Shown piece by piece: positions 35,981 through 45,815 of a DNA stretch of 64,000 nt. The notes beneath the pieces were generated by a model. It searched no databases, was not told the origin of the DNA, and was given only the letters and a program-made list of their open reading frames with translations. The stretch spans positions 10,713,223 through 10,777,222 of the forward strand of contig NC_059299.1 of the NCBI RefSeq assembly GCF_017591435.1. The letters are read 5' to 3'. The position numbers and the translations under genes are program-made. The first letter of the stretch is position 1; every line of letters begins with the position of its first letter. This DNA is from Portunus trituberculatus. Its lineage: Eukaryota; Arthropoda; Malacostraca; Decapoda; Portunidae.

Positions 35981-36650
35981 CACTCAACCCTCGATTTGCC
36001 GGACTAAAAGGGGGGAAGGCTTGTCCGGGAATGGCAAATGTCCGGCAATGGAAAATGTCCGGGGGTCTACCCCCTTGCCGGACTTTACCCTATACAGGTT
36101 GAACCCCGCTTTAACGGCACGCGATTTACCGGAATCCCGTGTTTAACGGCAAAAATTTCCGGTGGGAACATAGTGTTGTCTTTAACGGCATTTCGGCACC
36201 TGCACCAGCTGTACCAGGAAGTTGGAAAATAAATCAGACGTTTTTTGTTCAGAAAAACAAAACTGAGGGAGAAGAAAGAGACTTTGCACCAGATGTGGAA
36301 GACAAGAGAAAGAAAAGTAAAAGAAAGGCAGGATCAGGAAGAATAGAAGTAACAGGAGGTGCCGAGGCAAAGGCAAAACCTCCGACGACCATCATCATCA
36401 TCATCATCATCATCTCACCACGTGGGGCCGCAACACATGCCAATGCCGCCGACACACATCTGTACTGTTTTTTTTATTAGCCCGCGCTGCCATCTATAGT
36501 GCCCGATTTGCGAACTTTGTCTGGCGCGGTAGTTTGAAATCGACTTGACCCGGACTTCTTTTTTTTTTTTTTTTTTTTTTTTCCCACAGACTCTTGTCCG
36601 GCAAATCCGAAATCCGGCAAATGGAGGTCCGGCAAATCGAGGGTTGAGTG
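35981..36650. mobile_element. MITE with TTGCCGGAC-type ends in the gypsy-B 5' LTR
   Basis: Ends CACTCAACCCTCGATTTGCC and GGCAAATCGAGGGTTGAGTG are perfect inverted repeats flanked by TA (35979-35980, 36651-36652); the 3' LTR shows the single TA near 39179. Many TCCGGCAA motifs lie within. Near 36096 a second terminus-like sequence, CAGGTTGAACCCCGCTTTAA, suggests an older element nested inside. An ORF at 36139-36480 (lysine-rich, RDFAPDVEDKRKKSKRK) has no recognised function. Confidence 0.87.
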
Positions 36651-36870
36651 TATGTGTATGTCATTTTCCTGTGTTTCATGTTATATATCTGTGTCTCATG
36701 TTTCTTGTTATATATGTGTCAATTTCATTATGGGTTATTAAAATAGCTTTTTAAAGTGACCCCTTTTTGCATTTCCTCACCAGTTGAACCTGCAGTGTTT
36801 TTTTTTTATTGTTATTGTTCACTGGCTCTCCGATGCCAATCTTACCAGTTTAACCGGTGAACGTAACAAT

Positions 36871-36888
36871 TGGCGACCGTGACAGGAC
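36871..36888 (+). promoter_or_regulatory. gypsy-B primer-binding site
   Basis: TGGCGACCGTGACAGG starts two bases after the LTR end CGTAACA. It has the TGG start expected for pairing with the CCA end of a tRNA and looks compatible with an arginine tRNA, though I cannot verify which. Confidence 0.65.
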
Positions 36889-37539
36889 AATTATAACCCA
36901 TGTTCAGTGTTCCATTTTTCCAGTGACTTTTTTTCTGTGATTGCTTGTGTTTCTGTGGTGTTGTGACTCTGATGTGTTTTTTTCTGTGACTTACTCTGCG
37001 TGTGGTTTAAATTTACCTTTGTGCGTTCAAGTGGCTCCTTTTGGGTTAAACGTGCTTCGTGACTTTCATTGGTATCGCATAGCAGTGGTAGAGCAGGAAA
37101 CCAGGTAGAAAGGCGTGTTCACCGATAGCACTTATCTCTATTTTTGCACATAGGCAGGTGTGTAATAAGTGTTATCCAAGTGTTGGGATCATCATATGTT
37201 CATGCGAACCCTCAATCCCCTCACTTCGCGGATCATTTTTCTCGCTAGTTAGAATCGGCCATTTTAACTAGTCTCTCAGACTAATCCGCCTCCTTATCAA
37301 TAACAAGTCTCAGTACAATTCGCTCCTCACTCTCAAGTCTCGTAACTAGAGTAATCCGGATCCCTCTTAATGCCTTAACTCTCTAGTTTACCCCCCTCAT
37401 TAGTGATTGTACTCATAAGTGTTTACTTAAGTATAATCTAGGTAATTTCCAAGGTTGCCTTTATTATCACTCTGCCAAGTTCCTCACTTAAGTAATTCGC
37501 TTATCATTTTTTTTTGTTGTGGTTTAACATCTATTTAAT

Positions 37540-38190
37540 ATGGCTTCCGCTCAGTTTAATGTTGAAGATTTTTATGCCGACCCTTCTCTGGAACAACTTA
37601 AATATGCTAATATAAAGAAGGACCAATGGAAGACCATCGCTAAACATTTTGATGTTCCCATCACGTCTCAGATGACTAAAGAGGTCATTAAGAATGTAGT
37701 TGTTGAACATCTAGTGCAAGAAGGTCAGTTGCTAGGAAATGCCATAGAAGAGTTAACTCCCATGTCAGCCTCTACGAGGACTATAATACACAGTCCCCAG
37801 GAAGAACAGGATAAGAGTAGGATAAGTCAATGGGAAATTGAGAAGCTTAAACTAGAATACCGGATGCATGAAAGACAAATGCAACTACAGGAAAAACAAA
37901 TGCAACTACAGGCAGAAAAAGAAGATAAAGATAAAGAGATGAATTACAGGATAAAACAAATGCAACTACAGGCAGAAAAAGAAGATAAAGATAAAGAGAG
38001 AGAATTACAGGAAAAACAAATGCAACTACAGGCAGAAAAGGAAGAAAGAGAATTTCAGTTACAACTTAGAAGGCAGGAGAAAGAGTTAGAAATTCAGGAG
38101 TTAACTCTCTGAAATGACGCTAAGTTTAGAGGAAGAAATAGATATAAAGAAACAGTTAGCAAGCTTTAATCCTGCTACAGCTGCTCGCTA
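37540..38190 (+). pseudogene. gag: gypsy-B gag-like N-terminal region with coiled-coil repeats
   Basis: The 190-residue ORF (37540-38112) starts MASAQFNVEDFYADPSLEQL and has a SAP-like or helical N-terminal part. A charged coiled coil follows, in which KQMQLQAEKEDKDKE recurs about three times (residues 125-175). A frame change near 38110 and TAG at about 38188 precede the gag core. Coiled-coil leaders of this kind occur in some invertebrate gypsy gag proteins; function here is inferred from position behind the primer-binding site. Confidence 0.7.
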
Positions 38191-38435
38191 GTTCCCCTTT
38201 GATGAATCTGATGTTGACGGGTCATTTCGCGCTTTTGAGAGCATTGCTCATAGGAATAAATGGCCCCAGGATCAGTGGGTGTCTCTCCTTGTCCCTAAGC
38301 TAGTAGGAAAAGCTTATAGGGTATACAACGGCCTTAGTGATGAGGTAGAATATAAAGAGATCAAAGGTAACATTCTAGACGCCTACTCTATCACTTCTGA
38401 TGGATACCGACAACAGTTCCGAAAGTATGCAAAAC
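38191..38435 (+). pseudogene. gag: gypsy-B gag core fragment
   Basis: The frame reads FDESDVDGSFRAFESIAHRN, WPQDQWVSLLVPKLVGKAYR and VEYKEIKGNILDAYSIT, then YRQQFRKYAK. This matches the gag capsid-like block of gypsy elements (F-E--A---WP---W---L---L-GKA----Y--L). It ends where RNase H sequence begins abruptly, marking an internal deletion near 38435. Confidence 0.75.
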
Positions 38436-38699
38436 TGAAACACCATCAACTCAACTACTCCACTCGTGCTGGCGCTCCAACGTTTTGAGTGCTATCTTCA
38501 TCCTGGTCCGCACATCACCAAGGTCTTCACGGACCACAATCCTCTGGCCTTCCTGTACGCCATGAGGAACCGAAACCAACGCATTCTTAGGTGGGCCTTG
38601 TTAACTCAACCTTTCAACCTGGAAGTCCATCATATCAAGGGGGTGGACAACATCATCGCCGACGCCTTATCAAGATCTCCCGTCTCACCTCCTTCATGA
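38436..38699 (+). pseudogene. pol: gypsy-B RNase H C-terminal fragment
   Basis: After LKHHQLNYST a short deletion shifts the frame to LVLALQRFECYLHPG. Then TKVFTDHNPLAFL and VHHIKGVDNIIADALSRSP follow, the usual RNase H and connection end of gypsy pol. A stop comes right after and the polypurine tract starts about 10 bases later. No integrase follows, so it was either deleted or lies upstream of RT in this lineage. Confidence 0.8.
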
Positions 38700-38710
38700 G
38701 CCCATTACGG

Positions 38711-38730
38711 AGGTCTTAGGGGGGAGAAAA
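38711..38730 (+). promoter_or_regulatory. gypsy-B polypurine tract
   Basis: AGGGGGGAGAAAA directly precedes the 3' LTR start TGTTACGG. Confidence 0.8.
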
Positions 38731-39391
38731 TGTTACGGCCCACCCGTAACATGCATTACTACCATCACCTCCTCTGCTTGTTACCTCGTTCGCCACCTCT
38801 CCGCCTCCCCTTCCACGTCACCGTCTCGTGAACCTTCCACGCCACCGTCTCGTGAACCTTCCACGTCACCGTTTCATGAAGCCCGGCTACTGTCCCGAAG
38901 TTGGATTCACGCGGCCCCTTTCGACTCAACCGAAAGTGTTGAGCCAGCTCTTGGTTTTCTGGATTGGCAGTTGAGATCCAAGCCTCAACCAGTGAACACA
39001 ACGCCTCTTGGTTCTGCTGTGGGATCAACCATCACCCAGCATTTCACCACTGTGACACCGCATAAGTATCACTTCCCCTCGTCCGTGTTTTCCACATTGC
39101 CTCTATATAGGATTAGGATTATTGTTAGGTATTAAGTTGGGTTCTTTATTGTTGTATTTATTACTGTGTTATATGTATATGTGTATGTCATTTTCCTGTG
39201 TTTCATGTTATATATCTGTGTCTCATGTTTCTTGTTATATATGTGTCAATTTCATTATGGGTTATTAAAATAGCTTTTTAAAGTGACCCCTTTTTGCATT
39301 TCCTCACCAGTTGAACCTGCAGTGTTTTTTTTTTATTGTTATTGTTCACCGGCTCTCCGATGCCAATCTTACCAGTTTAACCGGTGAACGT

Positions 39392-39395
<4 letters not shown>
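38731..39395 (+). repeat. gypsy-B 3' LTR
   Basis: The 665-bp LTR begins TGTTACGG and ends CGTAACA. It carries the three 24-bp tandem units at about 38810-38881 and a TATATAGG box near 39104. It is the uninterrupted reference for both insertions in the 5' LTR. Confidence 0.92.
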
Positions 39396-39464
<69 letters not shown>

Positions 39465-39576
39465 AATACATATATACAGTGATCCCTCGTTTATCGCGAT
39501 TAATGGATACCAGAACCCCCTGCAAAAGGTGAAAAACCACGAAGTAGGATTTGCCTCCCCTAGGAGTTTTCATGTA
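39396..39576. repeat. (TA)n array and a Tigger-type terminus
   Basis: TA repeats fill 39396-39476 with a few variants. CAGTGATCCCTCGTTTATCG at 39477 then looks like the left terminal repeat of another Tigger-like element. Its partner end was not found, and Tigger-B copy 1 begins 80 bases later. Confidence 0.7.
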
Positions 39577-40570
39577 CAGGCAACCCCCGTTTAACGAAGG
39601 GGTTACGTTCCTAAAAAACACTTCGTTAAGCGAAACTTCGTTAAGCGAACCGATTATAATAAGTTTAACCCCTGATTTGAACTTCCATTGAGAGTAAGGA
39701 AAGCGAGAGTGCATCATAGTACAGTAAAAGGTTTAATGAAAGTAAGAATTATGAAGTTAAACATTTAGGTAGTTTAATTTAAGTCATTATATTGTACACT
39801 AATGTATGTATGTATGTAACTTTATAATGTTGATGATCTTAACTTTATGAAGGGAGGAAGAGTGAAACGGGAAAGACATTAACCGGCAACCTGTGGAATG
39901 TAAACAAAGTGGGCATCATTGTACTGCATACATAACTTATGTACCACATTTCCACAAGGCTTTCCATTTTATCCATTGTAGAGTCAAGAGTTCAGGTGGT
40001 TCTTTTAGCTTGCAAGGAAGATACGGTCTCACCAGCCTCCTTAATAGAGTCTGCTGACTTGAAAATAGAGACAGTATAATATGGAGTCAAGATAGTGGCC
40101 AGCACTGCTATAGTTTTCTGGCCTCTCTCATGTCTATGAATAATATCTAGCTTCATTTGGAGAGTAAGAGACTTCCTGGTCTTCTTATGAACACTAGGCC
40201 AATTGCAGGGCGTTTTGGTGGTAAGTTGAGCTAGGGAAGACAAGCTGCTGCTGAGGCTGTTATGTTTTGACTGGGGAGTGAGTGTTGCACATGTTGTCCA
40301 TGAGAGGCTTGATCTTGATCTTGATCTTTATTTTATAGGTGTCCCAGGATTTTTCCTGAGGCAGGCCTTAGTACCAGCAGCACCTGGTGTATTCAAAAGC
40401 CTGTCAGCTTGCGTGATATGGTGGGGCTTTCAAATTTGGAAAAAAATTACCTGGATAAAACTTTGTGAAAGCGAGTTTGGTGTTCGTTAAACGAGCAGAT
40501 GGTAGTAAAATGAAACCTTCATTGTGGCGAAATTTCGTTTTGTGAACCTTCGTTAAACGGGGGTTGCCTG
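39577..40570 (-). mobile_element. Tigger-B (pogo-like) copy 1
   Basis: Perfect ends CAGGCAACCCCCGTTTAACG and CGTTAAACGGGGGTTGCCTG are flanked by TA (39575-39576, 40571-40572). The 994-bp body holds a transposase N-terminal remnant on the minus strand and a segment with TTGATC repeats and CAGGTGTCCCAGGAT that resembles the reversed 3' tail of the LINE at 7922-10158. Its site at about 40038 is the empty target of piggyBac-like copy 2. Confidence 0.88.
39992..40243 (-). pseudogene. Tigger-B transposase N-terminal fragment
   Basis: The frame reads KKTRKSLTLQMKLDIIHRHE, RGQKTIAVLA and FKSADSIKEAGET, which matches the CENP-B-type helix-turn-helix start of Tigger/pogo transposases. The catalytic DDE domain is missing. 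The same remnant occurs in the other two Tigger-B copies, so the family is non-autonomous. Confidence 0.75.
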
Positions 40571-40686
40571 TATGTGTATGTGGGTACCAGAATGTTCAAA
40601 ATATGTAAACAGTATTTATACTCTACATATGCTGTATTTTACTGAAATCTATTTGATTATAAAACCTTATACAGTAATTATACATT

Positions 40687-40687
<1 letters not shown>

Positions 40688-40750
<63 letters not shown>
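40688..40750. repeat. (TC)n microsatellite
   Basis: A plain CT run of about 62 bases. Confidence 0.95.
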
Positions 40751-40755
<5 letters not shown>

Positions 40756-40767
40756 GATATGTAACAC

Positions 40768-40893
40768 TCACCCTCTTCTGCCCTCTTTGATCATATCCAA
40801 AAGTTTCACTTTTTCACTGATGATCATTATCTTTCTCTTCCTCTTGGGCTCATTAGAGAAAGCTTTTGCAGGGGCACAGCGCTTAGGCGGCAT
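40768..40893 (-). pseudogene. Tigger-like transposase first exon or start fragment
   Basis: The 41-codon frame begins MPPKRCAPAKAFSNEPKRKR and continues KIMIISEKVKLLDMIKEGR, the classic start of Tigger transposases. The coding match stops at GGGTGAGTG, which resembles a splice donor or the edge of a deletion. No continuation was found within the TC array beyond it. Confidence 0.6.
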
Positions 40894-41464
40894 TGTAAGG
40901 GCTCAACGAATCACTACTTTACAATAAGTTATCGCGAACACGACACTAAGATACAGTATGCAAAACAGTCAACAGCGTGGACGAGACTGGCGAGATACAA
41001 CAAGGAAAGATGTTGGGTGAGGCTGCGATGATGCGCAGCCAATCAGCTCACGGGATAAATCCACTCATGCTCTCATTGCTAGATCTCACGCTGGGAACCA
41101 ATCATGTGCCTTGTAGGAGTGCCCGTGGGTATGTGTAAAACCTCTGAGTCAACTCATCTCTTTGTTTGGCATGCTGGAAAACCTCTCATCCATCAACATG
41201 AAACAACGCGTTTTTCTGCAATATGGCTGCCGATATGGCTGTATCATGAATGAAAATATACGCGGCTGCAGCCAACTGCACATTTGCACTCATGGCTACG
41301 GTCAGGAAGAAACTGAATGGTACTGTTGTACCATGCAATGATGATACAGCCTGTGGATATGCAACAGGTGGGTACAATACTTGCACCATAGTATATCACT
41401 GGATGATAGGCAAACGAAACAATACATGGAGTTGCAACAAGTGTGTACACCCCTTTAGACTGTG
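40894..41464. other. No recognisable gene
   Basis: This stretch may be the 5' flank of the Tigger-like fragment. A 71-codon ORF at 41250-41465 has no recognisable motif. Confidence 0.4.
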
Positions 41465-42000
41465 AAGTGGGTGCTGAGAGACCAGTAAAGACAAGAGTAG
41501 CAGCTGCAGGAGGAAAATGGTGAGAAATTTCCAGTTTATTGGTAAATTGCAGCATAAAACTGAAGATCAGGGGAAGGGTATACAAAGCCTGTGTCAGATC
41601 TACTATTATATATGAAACAGAAACTTGGGTACTGACAAACAGACTGGCAGATATTCTATGTAGCTGTGACCACAAGATGCTGAGATATGTGGCAGGAATT
41701 AGGTGGTAAGATGGGATGTCCAGCAATGAGGTAACAGATGTGTGGAGTTAAAAACTCTTTGTTGAGCTGAAGAAGAGAAAATTGAGATGGTTTTGATGCG
41801 TGAGAAGAGCAATGGGAGAGGTGTTGGAGGGTTGAAGGTCCATGGCTAATGGAAATGGCAAAGAAAAGATGGAGGGAGTGTGTGACAGGATATGAATCTG
41901 TTGGGAATAGATGAACGTATGACACAAGATTGCCATTTGTAGAAAGCAATCATTGCCCGTCCAACCCACCTACATGGGAGAATGCGGACTTTAAATAAGA
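41465..42000 (+). pseudogene. RTE-like LINE C-terminal fragment
   Basis: Across frames the text reads GAERPVKTRVAAAGGKW, GRVYKACVRSTIIYETETW, HKMLRYVAGIRW and ELKKRKLRWF, the conserved C-terminal part of RTE-like polyproteins (KVY-ACV-S-LTYGTETW, RWF-GHVER). It ends near ATGATGATAATGA, a typical simple-repeat tail. It carries several stops. It may be from the same family as 14972-15235, whose text breaks off where this begins. Confidence 0.7.
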
Positions 42001-42013
42001 ATGATGATAATGA

Positions 42014-42310
42014 TTTTTCTTTTGTTATGGCCTGTAGCACCTGTAGGCACACTTGAAGAGTGTGTAGGAAGTGCTGTTTCTGCCAGTTAGTGGCGCCAGC
42101 AACAGCACTTCCTACATACTCTTCAAGTATATCCATATTAGGGCTCATATCACCACCTAAGCGCATCTTTGGTGTAACCACCTAGAACTTGGGTATCATG
42201 GTGACATGTAGGTAACTTTAAACCACTTGAGAAATGGCATAGCTTCAAAGTGGTATGTGGTAGGATTTGAACCAACATGTGGACATCTGCCTGATCCTTG
42301 TCAGTAGCTC
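42014..42310 (-). mobile_element. tRNA-derived SINE (family 2), copy 1
   Basis: Reversed, it matches the copies at 47459 and 52480: head with GGATCAGGCAGA, CCACATGTTGGTTC and AAATCC, the body with TCACCATGATACCCA and GTTACACCAAAGAT, and the tail ending CTACAGG. It carries an extra inverted copy of its CACTTGAAGAG segment, which makes a 28-base hairpin (42051-42128). Confidence 0.75.
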
Positions 42311-42879
42311 ATGACATGACTACATATGATAGTATACTCACTGTACTTCATGTTTACAAAGTTTTTGTTTCGTGTAATATGCTATGGTTGACTCACATGG
42401 ACACTTTTGATTATTGGCACATTGGGGTAGAGACAGAGTCTTACTATGGTCCCTGTTCTATTTTGTTATGGGTTGTAACCAACTCCCCAATGTGGACTCT
42501 CTTGGCATTGTCTCTGATGGTTACTTCATGTGTTTTCATCATATTGGCTTAAAAGGGTACAGTTATTTACACTACACCAAAACAGTTTGTCTCTGATTCT
42601 CATGTCATCCATTTGCAATATTTACAATTCCAACTGTGTAATCTTTGTGGCCTTACCTCCTGTGAGTCATGTCACTAGAATTTAATACAAAAAATTAAGT
42701 ATTTTATATTATGGCTGGGCTGAAAGTCTGACTTCTCTGTGCTGATTGTGAAACCTAATTTATCCAAGGTCAGGGCAACATACTGAGCATCAGTAATTAG
42801 TATCTGTATAATACTTGAAAATGTGAAAAAGGGACCTTTAATTTAATAACTTAGTAGATAGCCTAGGAGATGAAGAAAA
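42311..42879. other. No recognisable gene
   Basis: Short ORFs without motifs only. I see no clear repeat end. Confidence 0.45.
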
Positions 42880-43284
42880 ACCCTGAGCTAAGCAAGTGGA
42901 CTGCTATAATAATCCACTCCACATAAATTTTAACCATGAGTGACCTGGCTCACAAACCAGAACAGGAACATTAGCATTTTTCAAGTCATTGGATGCAAAG
43001 GAACAATTATCTGTAATCTAATGTAAGATATGTTTAAGAGTTTCCATCTTAAAATAATGATATGCCACATACTTATTTAAGTGTTTCAAATTAAGTATGA
43101 TCTTCACACTTCCATCTTTCTTCAATCTAGGAAGAATATTAGAAAAGAATTCTGATGAAACATGTGCAGCTCTCTCAACAATATTCTGCTGAATAAACAC
43201 TGCCATGGCTGCATTAACTGTTTGTTTTGTCTCTGACAGAGAAATGCAAGGTAGGTGGAATATGAGCTTGTGAGTGAATACCAT
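42880..43284 (-). pseudogene. DIRS-like reverse transcriptase fragment
   Basis: The frame 43284-43018 reads FIQQNIVERAAHVSSEFFSN, LKKDGSVKIILNLKHLN and YHYFKMETLKHIL. After a stop the text resembles the SLDLKDAYY and EHQKYLKF-W blocks. The ILNLK-LN and HFKMETLE signature is what I associate with DIRS-type RTs, in place of the DYRALN block of gypsy. The YVDD region is not reached. Confidence 0.65.
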
Positions 43285-43625
43285 TAGAAAAAAAAAAAAA
43301 TCCTTACCCAGAATAGTGTTTCGTATCCAAAGATCACTGGATAATATTCCCCAAAATCAAGGCAATATTCTTCCCCACTCGAAAATTCTTGAGAGTGTTA
43401 AGTATGGTAAACCCAGATGGGCCAGATATCAACTTAACCCTTGGTACTGGGGAATGAAAAGGGGAAACACTGTCAACTGATAACTTATTTTGGATTACAG
43501 GTAACTTGTCCTCTGCCTCCCCTCCTGTGGAACCTCTCATGGTTAGGGTTGTTCCCTGAACCTCTGAACCCTTTCTGTAAACCAGTGGGATTCTGCTTCA
43601 CCTTATACCCCTTTGGATTGATATA

Positions 43626-44924
43626 CAGTAAGTCCTCGTTATACGGTAGTTCTTTATTTGGTAAATTCACAGTTATGGTATTTGGAAATTACTACCCTCG
43701 ATTCAATATACAGTAAGAAAAATTCACAGATAGGGTATTTGCTCATGTCATCTGAGGGGCCCAGCGCGGGGGAGCAGAGGTGATGACGTCACCCACACCA
43801 TTCCTCCCCGCCACTCACAGTACTGACTTTAACTTGACCACCCTTGGAGCCTGTTATCTCTTCCTCTTCCCCCCCTTTTTTTTTTTTTTAACTGCATTAC
43901 ATATTACTTACATGCATTACTAATTAGATGAATAAATGGAATATTAAAGGGTCTGTTGTAAGCACAAATATATTCATAATAATCATGGCAAACATTTAAA
44001 GCTTGCTACTACCAGCGGTGAACTATGCAGCAACTGATAAAGGGCACAGATGGGCCTGGCAAGCCCACCATCAGAATAATGGAAGTCATATAACATGAAG
44101 CACGCCTTAGATAACATCGTCATCTTGGGACGAAGTGAAAACGTCTACCATGAACTTGGTGTAGAATTAAATATGGCCAGAATGTGTGCATGACTTCCCA
44201 GGCTTTGCTGAAGACGACATTGGTGCGATCAGAAATGACATAGTAAATCTGTGCCATAAGGCTGGCTTCGATGAAGTTGATGTTGATGATGATGTTCAAG
44301 ATCTTTTGGAAAGCCTTGCTGAACCTCTCTTAAATGATGAACTTATCAAGCTAGACAAGGCATCACAGGAGGCAGAAAAAGAGGGAGACGAGGAGGAAGA
44401 ACCTGTGCGTGGCCTGGACATCAAAACTCTTAGAGAATGTCTCAGCAGTATCGAAAAAGCTCTAGAAAACCTGCCAGGAGTAGCAAAGTGGCTCATGACG
44501 TAGAGAAAGGTGTCAAGATTTATCAAGAAATCTATGATGAAAAAACAAGAAAAAACAAACAGTCCTCCATGTCTATGACCCTGCCACAGCTGGCCCTTCC
44601 ACATCTGCTTCCGACAGTGCAGACAACGACGTCTTATCCTCGTCTGCCCACTCAGCGGAAGATGAGTAAGGGCTCAAATTCCTACTGTCCGTTAACCTCT
44701 GGAGGGACATCATCTGATAGAACACATGGCAAGTGAAAAGTAGATCAAAACATTTTGTTTATTTCTTTTGTGCAGTACTTTACATTTTTTTTTCTTTTTA
44801 ATGACTATTTTCATGAACACATTTCCTATTATTACATGTTGTAATGGGTTCCGTATACAGTAATTTCGATTTACAGTAAGGTTTTCAGGAACGCATATAT
44901 GTACCGTATAACGAGGACTTACTG
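43626..44924 (+). mobile_element. Tigger-A copy 2 inserted in the DIRS-like element
   Basis: It starts CAGTAAGTCCTCGTTATA and ends TATAACGAGGACTTACTG, with TA on both sides (43624-43625, 44925-44926). Its orientation is opposite to copy 1, and at 1,299 bp it is shorter and lacks the MITE. Confidence 0.87.
44024..44506 (+). pseudogene. Tigger-A transposase C-terminal part, copy 2
   Basis: From 44024 the frame begins MQQLIKGTDGPGKPTI and breaks up over the block corresponding to SWDEVKTST. From about 44172 it reads WPECVHDFPGFAEDDIGAI and AEPLLNDELIKLDKASQEAE, then DIKTLRECLSSIEKALENL. It includes LCHKAGFDEVD, which copy 1 lacks. The DDE core is absent. Confidence 0.72.
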
Positions 44925-44926
44925 TA

Positions 44927-45370
44927 TTTCTAGTTCTCCTTAAACTGTTTAACCATATCAAAAATGTTTGTCGTGAACAATTTATCACCTTTCGTGTTCT
45001 TAATCTCAACACTTTTCTGGAGAGATATAGCTTTAAGTTTACTAGTAATGAGTAATGACATCTCTCCTTATAAGATTCAGATAATTGAAAACTGGCAATA
45101 ACATGCAAAGGCTGTCATTGATATCCTTATAGGCTTCCATCATGGTATGATTGGCATGGTTGTCCACAAACGTGATTAAAGGAATGAGTGGCTTGCCTAA
45201 TAGAGAATTAGTCTGAAATGACTTCCTCTCTTTCCTGCAATTCTAAGGGTTGAGAGTGGAGAGGGCATTAGAATCAGACTCTGGAAGCCTTAATTCTTTA
45301 AGAGGAGGAGTTGGCCAAACCTCAAATTTGTCATACTGTAGTTCTGGTAACTCTAATTGCTTTGAAACAT
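44927..45370 (-). pseudogene. DIRS-like gag-type fragment
   Basis: The minus-strand text reads FQTNSLLGKPLIPLITFVDN, HANHTMMEAYKDINDSLCML and LPVFNYLNLIRRDVITHY. In another frame SKLKAISLQKSV and DKLFTTNIFDMVKQFKEN follow, resembling the conserved block of gag-like ORFs in DIRS-type elements (IRRDII, LK-L, LFG). The assignment is from motif memory. Confidence 0.5.
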
Positions 45371-45594
45371 TATTATGTTATTTATGAGTGTAAACGTAGG
45401 TTATTCTGTAAGTTTCATCAAGTTTGGTTGAATGGTACTTAAATTTTTTTTTTCACAGATTTTATTTTCAGTTAAATGTTTAAAAAAAAATTGCTATAGA
45501 AACTTTGTACATACATTTAACTTTTGTAGGAATTAGTGTAAAGGAAAGATAAAACTTTTCTTTCAAAGACCATCTTCTCTCTTTCTGTATCTTG

Positions 45595-45815
45595 TTTTCT
45601 ATTGACATTCTCAAAAATCTAATTCCTAGTTTTAGTTTAAAATGATACCAAACAAAAGTTGATCAGAGTTTGTACCAATTTTATGAATTTTTTTAAAGTG
45701 TGAAAAACCTACTTTGAGATGTTCACTCTTGAAGATTTTTCTCATTTCGTCCTTGTTTTGCTGTTTGCATTCATCTGACTGGCATGAAATTTCCACACAT
45801 GATTGTGTATATAAT
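45595..45815 (+). repeat. Unclassified dispersed repeat, copy 1
   Basis: Shares AAAATCTAATTCC, AACAAAAGTTGATCAGAGT, GTCCTTGTT and ATGATTGTGTATA in the same order with the inverse complement of 48590-48850. No terminal repeat or ORF was recognised. Confidence 0.75.

Larger units (their letters stand above)
32211..36868 (+). repeat. gypsy-B 5' LTR split by LINE copy B and a MITE
   Basis: LTR sequence occupies 32211-32614, 35934-35980 and 36651-36868, in the same order as the uninterrupted 3' LTR. It begins TGTTACGG and ends CGTAACA. Three 24-bp tandem units (CTTCCACGTCACCGTCTCGT core) lie at 32290-32361. A TATATAGG box is near 32584. Differences from the 3' LTR include G/A at 32222, C/T at 32533 and T/C at 36833. 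Confidence 0.9.
32211..39395 (+). mobile_element. Ty3/gypsy-type LTR retrotransposon (gypsy-B) with nested insertions
   Basis: The element has a 5' LTR (32211-36868, interrupted twice), a primer-binding site, gag-like ORFs, an RNase H end, a polypurine tract and an intact 3' LTR (38731-39395). The internal part (36869-38730) is only about 1.9 kb, so protease, integrase and most of RT are deleted. It sits inside a TA tract, which hides the target duplication. I noticed three substitutions between the LTRs, so insertion is recent. Confidence 0.88.
42880..45370 (-). mobile_element. DIRS-like retrotransposon remnant split by Tigger-A copy 2
   Basis: On the minus strand a gag-like part (45370-44927), a glycine/arginine-rich stretch (43625-43485) and an RT part (43284-42880) follow each other in order once the Tigger-A element at 43626-44924 is ignored. 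DIRS elements use a tyrosine recombinase instead of integrase, but no recombinase region was found here. Multiple frameshifts and stops are present, so it is an old copy. Confidence 0.6.
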
